Shown: positions 1 through 8,425 of the stretch, piece by piece
Layout: each line of letters opens with the position of its first letter
Position numbering within the stretch: position 1 is the stretch's first letter
IMG/VR virus record: IMGVR_UViG_3300025327_000008
Location: 1 to 38,865 of that record
Reading direction: 5' to 3' (one strand)
From: a virus
DNA: 38,865 nt
Translations under genes and position numbers: made by a program
Notes under the pieces: model-generated
What the model was told of the DNA's origin: nothing
Databases searched by the model: none
What the model saw: only the letters and a program-made list of their open reading frames with translations

Positions 1-92
1 GAGAGGGTCCCCAGACCCCCTCGGGAGGGTCTGGGGGTGGGTCCCGAGAGGGTCCCCAGACCCCCTCGGGAGGGTCTGGGGGTGGGTCCCGA
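1..92 (+). repeat. 45-bp tandem repeats, left-edge copies (candidate origin iterons)
   Basis: Two full 45-bp units (3-47 and 48-92) lie in frame in the initiator gene. Each unit contains a perfect 10-bp inverted repeat, CCCCAGACCC and GGGTCTGGGG, around an 8-base loop. A purine-rich tract of GACAGA hexamers follows at about 95-120. Iterons inside the linker of an initiator gene, beside a strand-asymmetric tract, is the layout of the lambda origin; that this is the origin here is inference. Confidence 0.85.
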
Positions 93-530
93 GTGACAGA
101 GACAGAGACAGAGACAGAGAAGAAAGAACAGCCCCTCGCGGGGCAGACCCTGGAAAGCGGGTCTGTCTGTGTCAATAAAAGTGAACACTTCACAAAGCAT
201 GTCGGGCAGTGGTGCGAAAAGATCAAGGCGGCCTGCGGGCAGATCGCGGGGCAGCCGGCTCAAAACGGCGCCAAAAAGTTCGACCCGTACAAGTGGGTGC
301 AGGCGCAGGTCAAGCAGCGCGGGCACCCGGGGGCCATCTGCGAAGCCATCTGCGGCATGGCCAAGTTGTGGACCGAGATCAAGGAGCCCTGGGCCTACGG
401 CCGGGCCGTGATGAAGACCATCAACGGCAACTGGCACGAAAAGGACGCCATTGCCATCCACGAGCAGCTCAAGTGCATGACGCCGGCAGAATTGACGGCG
501 ATCAGCCATGGGCTTTTCAAGAGCATTTGA
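3..530 (+). CDS. Replication initiator, C-terminal part (continues from the window's right end)
   Basis: This is the 3' part of a gene cut by the window edge. The frame is open from base 3 and first encodes two copies of a 15-residue repeat (EGPQTPSGGSGGGSR), then a Thr/Glu run (TETETETEKK), then a helical domain of about 110 aa. The last domain contains KFDPYKWVQAQVKQRGHPG and a basic/aromatic helix set (WTEIKEPWAYGRAVMKTING), which resembles the C-terminal parts of phage O-like or DnaD-like initiators that contact the helicase or its loader. A GTG at 93 could start a short protein, but no ribosome site precedes it, and the frame joins that of the gene at 38248. The late promoter follows the stop. 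Membership of the replication-protein class is inferred from domain plan and position. Confidence 0.75.
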   Translation, partial: EGPQTPSGGSGGGSREGPQTPSGGSGGGSRVTETETETEKKEQPLAGQTLESGSVCVNKSEHFTKHVGQWCEKIKAACGQIAGQPAQNGAKKFDPYKWVQAQVKQRGHPGAICEAICGMAKLWTEIKEPWAYGRAVMKTINGNWHEKDAIAIHEQLKCMTPAELTAISHGLFKSI

Positions 531-667
531 GGGGCGGATGATCCGGGGTCCATGACATGCATAAGCCAGCCAAGGCTGTTAGCTGCTGAAATTGCGATAG
601 ATTCCATGCATCAACGTGAATCAGACAGGAAGGCGGAGGGACCGGAAAGCTAATTTTTATGTTTTGC

Positions 668-682
668 ACACAATTTTTGTGT
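668..682. promoter_or_regulatory. Operator OL-late: 15-bp inverted repeat at the late promoter
   Basis: ACACAATTTTTGTGT, two 6-bp arms around TTT. It differs at one position from the repeat inside the early promoter (30188-30202). Its last base overlaps the first base of the -35 box TTGACA, so a bound repressor would hinder RNA polymerase. Binding by the phage repressor is inferred from the shared sequence. Confidence 0.7.
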
Positions 683-709
683 TGACACCCCCACAACCCC
701 TTGTGCTAA
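682..709 (+). promoter_or_regulatory. Putative late promoter
   Basis: Consensus -35 TTGACA at 682-687, a 16-base spacer, and a weak -10 TGCTAA at 704-709 with an upstream TG. It lies about 140 bases before the first packaging gene and points into the structural operon. The perfect -35 and the adjacent operator support it; the -10 box is poor, so an activator may help. Confidence 0.55.
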
Positions 710-851
710 AGCTGGCGAAAAAGCACCAGCCAGACCAGGACCGGATCGACAAGTTGCAAAGCGGATACCCCAGGTGGCGGGGGTGGACCGAGCGGAGCGC
801 CCCCGCATTACAACCTGAACCCTGAACCAGAAAGCGGACCGCACAACCGAC

Positions 852-1469
852 ATGGCCGGAATCATCGAGCGCAGAAAGCTTACCAAGTGGGTGCTGAGCC
901 TGTTCGAGGCCGGCAAGACCACGCGCGAGATCGAGTCCATACTCAACAATCCGGCGAACCTGAAAGAGGGCCAGGAACCCATCAGCCAGCCCACCATCGC
1001 CAGGTTTCTGCAACCCTACCGCGAGGCGCTGAACACGGAACGGCGCCAGGTCGTCAACAAGAGCTTCAGCGCGGACCTGGAAGCGCTGAACACCCTGATC
1101 GCGAGAAACCAGGCCATTGCTAACGGCTGGGACTGGGACGTTGCGACCAACGCGCCGCGCCGGCATCCTGACGGCACCTACGTCAAGCGCTCGTACAAAG
1201 TGGCCGAGCAGATCGCGGCCAGCAAGATCGCCATGCAGGCGATCATGAAAAAATTCGACTTCTTGCAGCCGACCGACGTGCGCATTTACGCCGAATTATC
1301 AGGCCCGGGCGGAACGCCGGTGCCGATTGCCGCAGGGCAAGAGGCCGTGGCGGCCCTGAGCGAAGAGTGTATCAACGCCAGGATCGAGGCGCTGGTCAAA
1401 CGCCTGGGGCTGAACCTGGAAGTTGCGCTGCAAAAAGTAAAACCGGCGGAGGCCCAGGATGCAGCCTGA
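852..1469 (+). CDS. Probable terminase small subunit / DNA-packaging protein
   Basis: 205 aa, first gene of the late operon and directly upstream of the large terminase, with which it overlaps by 11 bases. The N-terminus has a helix-turn-helix-like segment (LFEAGKTTREIESILNN ... SQPTIARFLQ, residues about 17-55), as expected of a small subunit that recognises the packaging site. The rest is helical and basic. The C-terminus ends in Ala/Glu/Pro-rich sequence. Identification rests on position, size and the HTH-like part; small terminases diverge strongly. No strong ribosome site precedes the ATG. Confidence 0.65.
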   Translation: MAGIIERRKLTKWVLSLFEAGKTTREIESILNNPANLKEGQEPISQPTIARFLQPYREALNTERRQVVNKSFSADLEALNTLIARNQAIANGWDWDVATNAPRRHPDGTYVKRSYKVAEQIAASKIAMQAIMKKFDFLQPTDVRIYAELSGPGGTPVPIAAGQEAVAALSEECINARIEALVKRLGLNLEVALQKVKPAEAQDAA

Positions 1470-2997
1470 TGGCCAGGTCCGCGCCGGTAATGACCCAGCA
1501 GCAGGTTGCATAGTGCGTGGCATTGCGGCCAAGCTGGAGCTGCTGGAGCTGCTGGAAGAGCGCTTCCGCCGGCAGCGGTACCACCAGATCAGCCGCTATT
1601 ACCCTGACCGCGGTCCGGTGCGCCGTGAGCTCTACAGCAAGCATCTGGAGTTTTTCCAGGCCGGAGCCGTCAACCGCGAGCGCTGCTTCATGGCGGCCAA
1701 CCGGGTTGGAAAGACCGAAGGGGCCGGCGGGTACGAAGGAGCGCACCACGCAATGGGTGATTATCCGGCCTGGTGGCAAGGACGCAGGTTCGACAGCCCA
1801 ACCATCGGCTGGGCCTGCGGAGATACCCTGCAAACGGTGCGCGACATCCTGCAACGCAAAACGCTGGGCCCCATCAACGACATCGGCAGCGGGCTGATCC
1901 CGCGCGATCTGATCTGCGGCACGCCCAAGCGCAGATCCGGCAATGTGCCGGATGTGATCGAACAGGTGCAGGTGCGCCACGTGAGCGGCGGGATCAGCAC
2001 GATCATCTTCAAGTCCTACGACCAGAAGCGCAAGGCCTTCCAGGGCACTGAGGTGGACTGGATTCTGCTGGACGAAGAACCGCCCCTGGACATCTACACC
2101 GAGTGCCTGCTGCGCACCACGGGCATCGAGGGCAGCCGGGATGCCGGCATTCTGATGCTCACCTTCACCCCGCTGATGGGTCTGTCCGAGGTCGTGTTGA
2201 CGTTTTTGCCCGGCGGCAAGATGGGCGATGCCCAGCAGGCCGGAAAATACGTGGTGCAGGCCGGCTGGGACGACGTGCCGCACCTGTCCGCAGCTGAAAA
2301 AGAAGAGCTATTGCGCCTGATGCCGGTGCATCAGCAAGACGCCCGCGCGCGCGGCATCCCGCAGCTGGGCGCCGGCGCGATCTACCCGATTGCCGAGCAG
2401 GACATCACGGTGGCGGACTTTGCGATTCCAAACTACTGGCCCAGGGTCTACGCCCTGGATGTGGGCTGGAACTGTACCGCGTCGCTGTGGGGTGCCTGGG
2501 ACCGCGAAAACGACGTTGTGTATCTGTACACCTGCTACAAGCGCGGCCAGGCCGAGCCCAGCGTGCACGTCGATGCCATCAAGGGCCGCGGCGCGTGGAT
2601 ACCCGGCGTGATTGACCCGGCGGCCAGGGGCCGGGGCCAGAAGGACGGAGAAAAGCTGCTCCAGATCTACCGCGACGAGCACGGCCTGAAGCTGACCGTG
2701 GCCAACAACAGCGTGGAAGCCGGCATTTACCAGGTCTGGATGCGCATGAGCACGGGCCGGCTGAAGATCTTCAAGAGCCTTGCGCCCTGGTTCGAGGAAT
2801 GGCGCATCTACCGGCGCGATGAAAAGGGCCAGGTGGTCAAGGCCAAGGATCACCTGATGGACGGCACGCGCTATCTGGTCATGTCCGGACTGGACGTGGC
2901 CAGAACGCCGATGCCGGAGGTGCTGCCCGATATGAACCTGGACTTGGCCAGCCTGCCGGGCTACGGCGGATTTGTGCGCGATATGCTGCGAGGATAA
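1459..2997 (+). CDS. Terminase large subunit (ATPase-nuclease)
   Basis: 512 aa motor that cuts and translocates phage DNA into proheads. Visible motifs: Walker A at about residues 79-87 (AANRVGKTEG), Walker B with the catalytic acid at about 199-207 (VDWILLDEE), and an RNase H-fold nuclease with Asp in YALDVGWN (about 334), GVIDPAARG (about 387) and KAKDHLMDG (about 464-468). Length is normal for the family. The start at 1459 lies inside the end of the small-subunit gene and is preceded by GGAGG with good spacing. The portal gene starts 3 bases after the stop. All three key acids of the nuclease look present, so it should be active. Confidence 0.93.
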   Translation: MQPDGQVRAGNDPAAGCIVRGIAAKLELLELLEERFRRQRYHQISRYYPDRGPVRRELYSKHLEFFQAGAVNRERCFMAANRVGKTEGAGGYEGAHHAMGDYPAWWQGRRFDSPTIGWACGDTLQTVRDILQRKTLGPINDIGSGLIPRDLICGTPKRRSGNVPDVIEQVQVRHVSGGISTIIFKSYDQKRKAFQGTEVDWILLDEEPPLDIYTECLLRTTGIEGSRDAGILMLTFTPLMGLSEVVLTFLPGGKMGDAQQAGKYVVQAGWDDVPHLSAAEKEELLRLMPVHQQDARARGIPQLGAGAIYPIAEQDITVADFAIPNYWPRVYALDVGWNCTASLWGAWDRENDVVYLYTCYKRGQAEPSVHVDAIKGRGAWIPGVIDPAARGRGQKDGEKLLQIYRDEHGLKLTVANNSVEAGIYQVWMRMSTGRLKIFKSLAPWFEEWRIYRRDEKGQVVKAKDHLMDGTRYLVMSGLDVARTPMPEVLPDMNLDLASLPGYGGFVRDMLRG

Positions 2998-3000
2998 GCG

Positions 3001-4962
3001 ATGCAGATTGCCTACAGTGATGCCAGGCACGCGAAGATACTGGAATTCGTCAAGCGGTGCTTCAAACTTTCAGATGACACGGTTTCCCAGCGGCACAAGA
3101 GTTGGGAAAAGGCCGACAAAATGGATCGGTCTTTCATCGACGTGAGCGAAACCGATGAGCGGGGCAAGAAGCAGAACCCATTCGAGCGCCAGGTGTACAT
3201 CCCCCATAGCCGGGCCTGCAAGGACACGATCAAAACCTACTGGAGCCAGGTGCTGCTGGGCAAACGGCCGATGATCAAGCTCCACGGCCGGGGCCCGGAA
3301 GATGTCCGGCCGGCCAAGCTCAACGAGATCGTGATGGACTACCAGGCGGAGCGCCAGCGCCTGCTGCTGGTGGTCGACACGTTTTTGAACGATATCCTCA
3401 AGTACGGCCTGGGCAGTATCAAGAACACTTACGGCCGCGAGTGGGGCACGGCATTTGAAACCCGCAGCGAGATGACGCTCTTTCCTGTGCCGCACATGCA
3501 GCGCGTGCAGACCGAACGCCAATACATCAAGTACGAAGGCCCTCTTTTCACCAATAACGACCCGTACTACTTCTTCCCCGACCCTCGCTATCCCCAGGCG
3601 CAGGCAGGCCAGAGCCAGTTTGCAGGCTTCGAGTACAAGCGCTCCGAACACCACCTGCTAAAGCTCTCCCAGCAGGGCGTGTATTTCAACATCCAAGAGT
3701 TACAGCGCTCATCTGCGGGCAGCGCCGCAGGGCATGACAGCGGCGCCACTTCGGCAGACGCCAGGGACTCCATCCGCGGCATAACGGCCCAATTCCAGGA
3801 ATCATCCGACCGGTCGTCGGGTATCGACCCGCAGTACCGCATCCGCGAGCTGTGGGCGGAGGTCATCCCCAGCACCCTGGGCCTGAGCGATTACTCCTGG
3901 CCCCAGGAATGGGTCTTTGCCGTGGCCGATGACAAGGTGCTGATCCGCTGCGAACGCAACGAGTTCGCCCACGGCGGCAAGCCCGAAGTGCGGGCCGAGT
4001 TCGACCGCGACGGCTATTCGATGTTCAATCTGGGGTTTTACGAGGGTGTGGAGGGACTGCAGGACCTGCTCAATTTCCTGTACAACAGCCACATCGACAA
4101 TACCAGGGCCTATCTCAACAACATGATGGTGGTTGATCCCACGGCAATCGAGCTCAACGATTTGCTGCGCCCGGGACCGCGCAAGCTCATCCGCCTAAAG
4201 AAATCACTTTACGGGAATCCCGGGGCCTCCATCAGCCAGGTACTCCAGCAGCTCCAGATGGGAGATGTGACGAGCAGTCACATCAAAGACGCGACCATGA
4301 TCATGGATCTGATGCAGCGCCAGAGCCACACCCCTGACACGTTGCAAGGCATCGAAACCCAGATCAAGCGCACGGCCACGGAGATATCCCGGCTGGCCAA
4401 CAGTGGTTCGGCGCACCTGGGCGTATCGGCCATGCTGATTTATGCCCAGGCCATCGTTCCGCTGGCAGAGCAGTGGCTCATGAACAACCAGAAGTTTTTG
4501 AGCGAGGAGCGCTACTACCGCATTGCCGGCGACTATGCCAAAGAGATCCTTAAGGCCGATCCGCGCTATGTCGGCGAAAAGGGCGTCAATATACGGCCGG
4601 ACGATATCCAGGGCGTGTTCGATTTCCCCATCGACGACGGCCGCATGCCCGCCAGTCCTGAGGACAATGCCGAGATCTGGATGAAGATGCTGGAGATCGT
4701 TTCCAGGACGCCGCCCTTGCAGAGCCAGCTCGATGCCTTTGCCATCTTCCGGGAGTTCGCCCGCGGCATGGGGGTTAAAAACCTGGATGACTTCAAGCTG
4801 AATGCCAACGTTCTGCCCGACGAACGCATTGAACGCATGGAGCAAAAGGGCGACATCATCGACATCAACCAGTTCATTAACGCGCGCAACCCGGGCGGCG
4901 GTATGCCGGCGCGCATTACAGGTGGCGGACCTGCGCCGGCCATGCCGGGGAGGCCCATGTGA
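3001..4962 (+). CDS. Portal protein
   Basis: 653 aa, the size of large podovirus portals. It follows the large terminase and precedes the scaffold and capsid, the standard order. Early sequence (VYIPHSRACKDTIKTYWSQV) and the central membrane-free helical region are typical of this class, which forms the dodecameric ring at the capsid vertex through which DNA enters and leaves. The C-terminus is Gly/Pro/Met-rich and probably disordered. A ribosome site (GAGG) precedes the ATG. The assignment depends on size and synteny rather than on a catalytic motif. Confidence 0.8.
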   Translation: MQIAYSDARHAKILEFVKRCFKLSDDTVSQRHKSWEKADKMDRSFIDVSETDERGKKQNPFERQVYIPHSRACKDTIKTYWSQVLLGKRPMIKLHGRGPEDVRPAKLNEIVMDYQAERQRLLLVVDTFLNDILKYGLGSIKNTYGREWGTAFETRSEMTLFPVPHMQRVQTERQYIKYEGPLFTNNDPYYFFPDPRYPQAQAGQSQFAGFEYKRSEHHLLKLSQQGVYFNIQELQRSSAGSAAGHDSGATSADARDSIRGITAQFQESSDRSSGIDPQYRIRELWAEVIPSTLGLSDYSWPQEWVFAVADDKVLIRCERNEFAHGGKPEVRAEFDRDGYSMFNLGFYEGVEGLQDLLNFLYNSHIDNTRAYLNNMMVVDPTAIELNDLLRPGPRKLIRLKKSLYGNPGASISQVLQQLQMGDVTSSHIKDATMIMDLMQRQSHTPDTLQGIETQIKRTATEISRLANSGSAHLGVSAMLIYAQAIVPLAEQWLMNNQKFLSEERYYRIAGDYAKEILKADPRYVGEKGVNIRPDDIQGVFDFPIDDGRMPASPEDNAEIWMKMLEIVSRTPPLQSQLDAFAIFREFARGMGVKNLDDFKLNANVLPDERIERMEQKGDIIDINQFINARNPGGGMPARITGGGPAPAMPGRPM

Positions 4963-5276
4963 AAGAACTATCGCCGCAAGAAAAAATCGCCGCCGCAGAG
5001 GACTTTGAACAGCATCTGTTCTGGACGGCGGTCATGGTGCCCACGCTGCAGGCCCAGATCGCGATGCTGTACGCCAAGCTGCGCACCTGTGACATCGGCG
5101 ACGTGCACAAGGTACGCTCCGAGCTCGATAGCGCCGAACAATTGATCGCCATGCCCGCGGCCATTATTGCAACTGCCAGGGACGATATCAAGTTGGAGCA
5201 ATTCAGCCGGCGCTGGCAGGACGAAGAAAGGGCAAGCGGCAGCGATGCCGTTGCTGACGGACCCGGCAAGACTTAG
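4959..5276 (+). CDS. Small helical protein after portal, function unknown
   Basis: 105 aa with a GTG start overlapping the portal stop by 4 bases, preceded by GGGGAGG. The sequence is mostly alpha-helical and acidic, with no membrane segment or known motif. Translational coupling to portal suggests a role in the head, for instance a portal- or capsid-associated factor, but nothing in the sequence shows it. A strong hairpin and a T-run follow in the next gap. Confidence 0.7.
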   Translation: MKELSPQEKIAAAEDFEQHLFWTAVMVPTLQAQIAMLYAKLRTCDIGDVHKVRSELDSAEQLIAMPAAIIATARDDIKLEQFSRRWQDEERASGSDAVADGPGKT

Positions 5277-5310
5277 CTGAACGTAAAACGCAGAGAAGCG
5301 TTAAACGGTA

Positions 5311-5338
5311 GCCCGGCGGGTCGGCCAACCCGCCGGGC
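5311..5338 (+). terminator. GC-rich hairpin upstream of scaffold
   Basis: Perfect 11-bp stem GCCCGGCGGGT / ACCCGCCGGGC with a 6-base loop. No T-run follows directly, so alone it may be an RNA-processing or attenuation element. It stands 10 bases before the larger hairpin at 5349. Confidence 0.6.
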
Positions 5339-5348
5339 GGTTCCAAAA

Positions 5349-5422
5349 AGAAGGGGCGAACTCAGGCGCCTGAGCGGTCTGTAATCTACGGACCGGCCTG
5401 ATGTTCGCCCCTTCTGTTTTTT
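5349..5422 (+). terminator. Long hairpin with T-run inside the head operon
   Basis: Outer arms 5349-5361 and 5403-5415 pair perfectly (13 bp). The stem continues as TCAGGC (5362-5367) with GCCTGA (5396-5401) past one bulged T, and an inner stem CGGTCTGT / ACGGACCG caps it with loop AATCT. Six T follow (5417-5422) and four A precede. This is a textbook rho-independent terminator, perhaps bidirectional, sitting between portal-side genes and scaffold. Confidence 0.8.
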
Positions 5423-5525
5423 GCATAGGTAAGAAAGGGCCAAGCGTTGCGCCGGCACCGCGACCGCAGCCCGCAAGCAAAAGGCCAAGCGTCCCGGACG
5501 GATCGCAGCCAGAAAGAGGAAAAGC

Positions 5526-6677
5526 ATGGAAGGCGCAGAAAATCAAGAAAAGCAGGGTCAGGATGCTGGCGCAGCGGGTGATCAGGGCACAAGCGCGGAT
5601 CAGTCGCAAATCATGAGCGAGGTTCTGGACCTGGCCGCCACGGGCAAGTCAGCCGAAAAGGAGCCTGAGGGCCAACCGAATATGGCCGAGACTGGACCTG
5701 GGGCGAAAGACGGCAAAGAAGAGTCGAAGGCGCCGGATACCGGCGCGCAACCCCCGAAAGAACCCAAGGACAAAGACGGCAAAGCCGAAGGCAAGGCCGG
5801 CGCTGAAAAGGGCGCAGACGGCAAACCCAAGGCCGATGCGAAAGCAACAGAGCCTGACCCCAAGGAACAACTGATCGACGTGCCCACCGATGAGGGGGTG
5901 CGCAAGGTGCCGCTGAAAAACCTGGTAACCACCTACACCCAGCACCGGCACCTCCAGCAGCAGCACGAACGCGTCAAGCCGATGTTCGACCTGGCCCGCC
6001 AGACCAACCTGCCCGTTGAAAAGTTGTACCCGTACCTGGTGCTGGGCATTCAGACCGCCTATGCCAAAAAGACCGGCGGGGCCGCGCCAGGGGCGACCTC
6101 AACGGGCGGCGGTGCTTCAGGCAACGGCCAGTATGCAGGCCCCTTCAAAGATGCGCAGGAAGACGAGCGGGTCAAGGACCTCGATCCGGTGCTGCACGAT
6201 TCGACCTGGAACATGTTCCGGCGCAACCAGCAGCTGGAGACTATGAGCAAGCAGATCCTGACCCGCCTGGACGGAATGCAATCCGGAAGTCAGCGGGCCG
6301 GCGAAGAGCAGATCTACAAGGAGCTGAGAAGCTCCCTGGAAAAAAAGATCGGCGACTTTGCGGGCCAGCATACGGAGTACTTCAAGCCGGATGCAGCGGG
6401 CCGTTCCGAGCGCATGGAGATGTTTAAAGCCTTTCTGGGCCGCAACCTTGGGCACGTGGATATCAGCGAACTTACGCCAGAGATGCTGGCCTTGGCCTTT
6501 CAGAGCTTCGATCCGGGCTACACCAAGGCCTGGATGGAGCAGGATGCCAAGCGCCGGCAGGCAGAACTATTGGGCCAGACGAACAGGACTTTCGGGGAAA
6601 CCAACAATGCGCGCGCAGGCAGTCCGGCTGGGAAACTTTCCGAAGACCAGCAAATCATGCGGGAGGTCATTGGATGA
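5526..6677 (+). CDS. Probable scaffolding protein
   Basis: 383 aa, immediately before the major capsid gene. The first 120 or so residues are a low-complexity Lys/Glu/Ala/Gly/Asp region without hydrophobic core (repeats of KDGKAEGK and GADGKP type). The remainder is predicted helical with coiled-coil-like stretches (HRHLQQQHERVKPMFDL; SSLEKKIGDFAGQH). Such highly charged, helical proteins upstream of the capsid gene guide prohead assembly and leave before packaging. A good ribosome site (AGAGGAAAAG) precedes the ATG. There is no protease signature in or beside it. Confidence 0.75.
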   Translation: MEGAENQEKQGQDAGAAGDQGTSADQSQIMSEVLDLAATGKSAEKEPEGQPNMAETGPGAKDGKEESKAPDTGAQPPKEPKDKDGKAEGKAGAEKGADGKPKADAKATEPDPKEQLIDVPTDEGVRKVPLKNLVTTYTQHRHLQQQHERVKPMFDLARQTNLPVEKLYPYLVLGIQTAYAKKTGGAAPGATSTGGGASGNGQYAGPFKDAQEDERVKDLDPVLHDSTWNMFRRNQQLETMSKQILTRLDGMQSGSQRAGEEQIYKELRSSLEKKIGDFAGQHTEYFKPDAAGRSERMEMFKAFLGRNLGHVDISELTPEMLALAFQSFDPGYTKAWMEQDAKRRQAELLGQTNRTFGETNNARAGSPAGKLSEDQQIMREVIG

Positions 6678-6703
6678 TCTTCCGCGGCAAGGAGACTGCA
6701 TAA

Positions 6704-7888
6704 ATGGGAACCATTCTTGGCTTACGCGATGTAGCCGATTTTCCTACCAACGAACGTGAGATGGACTGGGACACCGTGATCATGCGTCGGTACCCCAGGA
6801 GCAATCAGAAGGCCCCGTTGACCGCCCTGATGAGCGGCATGAAAAAGGAGGCCACCCGCAGCGCACAGTTTCACTGGTTCGACAAAGACAGCCCGGTCAG
6901 ATACACCAAGATCAACTACGCCACGGGCTACGCCACGACGGTCACCACCATGGTGGTGGATAGCAGCGCCCCGTTCAGGGCGGGTGATTTGGTCCGCAAC
7001 GCCCGCACCGACGAGGTCATGCGCGTGACGGCGGACCCGGTGGCGGCCACCGAGATCATCGTGGCCAGGGCCTGGGGATCTTCGGCCGTGGCCATTGTGG
7101 ATGACGACGATCTGTTTGTGGTGGGCACGGCGATCATGGAAGGTGCATCGGCCAGATCCAGCCTGTTCACCGATCCGTCCATGACCTACAACTACACCGA
7201 GATCAACCGCTATCCGCTCAAGCTGACCAACACGGCCAAGGCGGAGAAGCTGCGCACCGGGGATACCTGGAAGGAGATGCGCCAGGACGCCATGGATCAA
7301 TTCAACACCGATCGTGAGCGAAAGTTCATCTTCGGCGTGCGCAACCAGGACCTGACCAGCAGCGAACCGCGGCGGAGCCAGGGCGGCATCCTGTACTTTA
7401 TCACGACCAACAAGACCAACATCGCCGACGGTCACCTTACCGCCGATATCTGGGACACGTTCCTCATGAACTTGTTCAAGTTCGGGGCGAGCGAAAAACT
7501 CTGCCTGTGCGGGAACAACTTTCTCAACGTCATCAACAGGATGATCGAAGCCCGCGCCCAGGTGAACCTCAAGAGCGGCGAAGAGGTCTACGGCATGAAG
7601 GTGACCCGTTACGAGGGGCCCTTCGGCGATGTGTACTTCAAGAACCACCCGTTGCTTAACGAGATTACGCCGCACGGCAAGATGGGCGTGTTTGTTGACA
7701 TGCGCAATCTGAAACGGCGGTACCTGGAAGGCAACGGCGAAAACCGCGATGTCAAGTACCTGAAAAACCGGCAGGCCAACGATGCCGACTGCTCCATGGA
7801 TGAGTACCTGGTGGAAGAGGGCCTGCAGCTGCAAATGGAGGCCGCGCACGGCGTGCTCACCAACGTCAACGATTACACCGCCGCTTAA
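6704..7888 (+). CDS. Major capsid protein (DUF5309 / SU10-like type)
   Basis: 394 aa in the canonical position after scaffold, with an AAGGAG ribosome site. The N-terminus (LRDVADFPTNEREMDWDTVI followed by KAPLTALMSGMKKE) and the pattern of paired beta-strands around residues 70-150 resemble the HK97-fold capsid proteins grouped under DUF5309/SU10. The distal part (YEGPFGDVYFKNHPLL; VDMRNLKRRYLEG) also fits this family, where the conserved tail reads through a loop on particle-specific sequence. A perfect 12-bp hairpin follows the stop. The family call is from memory of motif patterns; the role is well supported by order and size. Confidence 0.8.
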   Translation: MGTILGLRDVADFPTNEREMDWDTVIMRRYPRSNQKAPLTALMSGMKKEATRSAQFHWFDKDSPVRYTKINYATGYATTVTTMVVDSSAPFRAGDLVRNARTDEVMRVTADPVAATEIIVARAWGSSAVAIVDDDDLFVVGTAIMEGASARSSLFTDPSMTYNYTEINRYPLKLTNTAKAEKLRTGDTWKEMRQDAMDQFNTDRERKFIFGVRNQDLTSSEPRRSQGGILYFITTNKTNIADGHLTADIWDTFLMNLFKFGASEKLCLCGNNFLNVINRMIEARAQVNLKSGEEVYGMKVTRYEGPFGDVYFKNHPLLNEITPHGKMGVFVDMRNLKRRYLEGNGENRDVKYLKNRQANDADCSMDEYLVEEGLQLQMEAAHGVLTNVNDYTAA

Positions 7889-7909
7889 GCTTCGCCAGCG
7901 GCGCAGGCA

Positions 7910-7939
7910 GCTCCCGGCCGGAATGAACCGGCCGGGAGC
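7910..7939 (+). terminator. Hairpin after the capsid gene
   Basis: Perfect 12-bp stem GCTCCCGGCCGG / CCGGCCGGGAGC with loop AATGAA, starting 22 bases after the capsid stop. No T-run follows, so it is more likely an mRNA-stabilising or attenuating hairpin than a complete terminator. Confidence 0.6.
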
Positions 7940-7956
7940 AGAAACACGAGAAAGCT

Positions 7957-8421
7957 ATGGATCATCTCCATGATAAACCCGATGCGTGGTGGGAAGATTT
8001 TTTCAAGGGCTTCAAGTACTTTGGTTTGGACCGCATGACCTTTTTCATGGCCGATGCCGAGGCCCTGGATCTGCTCAAGCACGCTCCGGAAAGGATCAAA
8101 CGCGCGGCATACGCCAAGTGCCAGAAGTTGGCCATCGCCTGGCCGTACGAGGACATTGCGGTGGATACGACAGGCATGGGCCAGGATGACGAGCTGTTCG
8201 GCGATGAAGCACCGACCGAGACCCGGCAGGTGCGAGCCGATGAGCGGCCCGCCGGCCGCATTCGAAAACGGTTCGTCTGCAACCGCTATCCGCACTATTG
8301 CATTGCCATCGGCAAAAAGATGGCCCAGTTCGAGGGCGGCGTTTTCGTGACCGATGACCCCCAGCTGATCAAGGCCATCGAGCACGACCAGTACTTCAAC
8401 GTCTATGTATTTCCGGGGTGA
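7957..8421 (+). CDS. Unknown head-region protein
   Basis: 154 aa, starts 17 bases after the capsid hairpin. The N-terminal 60 residues are aromatic and helical. The middle is an acidic, low-complexity linker (GMGQDDELFGDEAPTE), and the last 55 residues form a small alpha/beta unit (HYCIAIGKKMAQFEGGVFVT) of a type seen in small phage structural proteins. There is no recognisable catalytic motif. The stop lies 4 bases before the next start, so the two genes are probably co-translated. A head-completion or decoration role is possible but not shown. Confidence 0.7.
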   Translation: MDHLHDKPDAWWEDFFKGFKYFGLDRMTFFMADAEALDLLKHAPERIKRAAYAKCQKLAIAWPYEDIAVDTTGMGQDDELFGDEAPTETRQVRADERPAGRIRKRFVCNRYPHYCIAIGKKMAQFEGGVFVTDDPQLIKAIEHDQYFNVYVFPG

Positions 8422-8425
8422 GAAA

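Larger units (their letters stand above)
531..851. other. Intergenic stretch between initiator and terminase genes
   Basis: These 321 bases hold no convincing gene. Short open frames here lack ribosome sites and recognisable composition. The stretch contains the late promoter and its operator (separate entries). I see no clear terminator after the initiator stop, so early transcription could read through into the late genes. Confidence 0.6.

Noticed and set aside
1-92. CRISPR array
   Set aside because: The repeats are contiguous with no spacers and are in frame in a gene.
616-825. 69-aa open frame upstream of the terminase genes
   Set aside because: Spans the promoter and operator, no ribosome site, low-complexity product.
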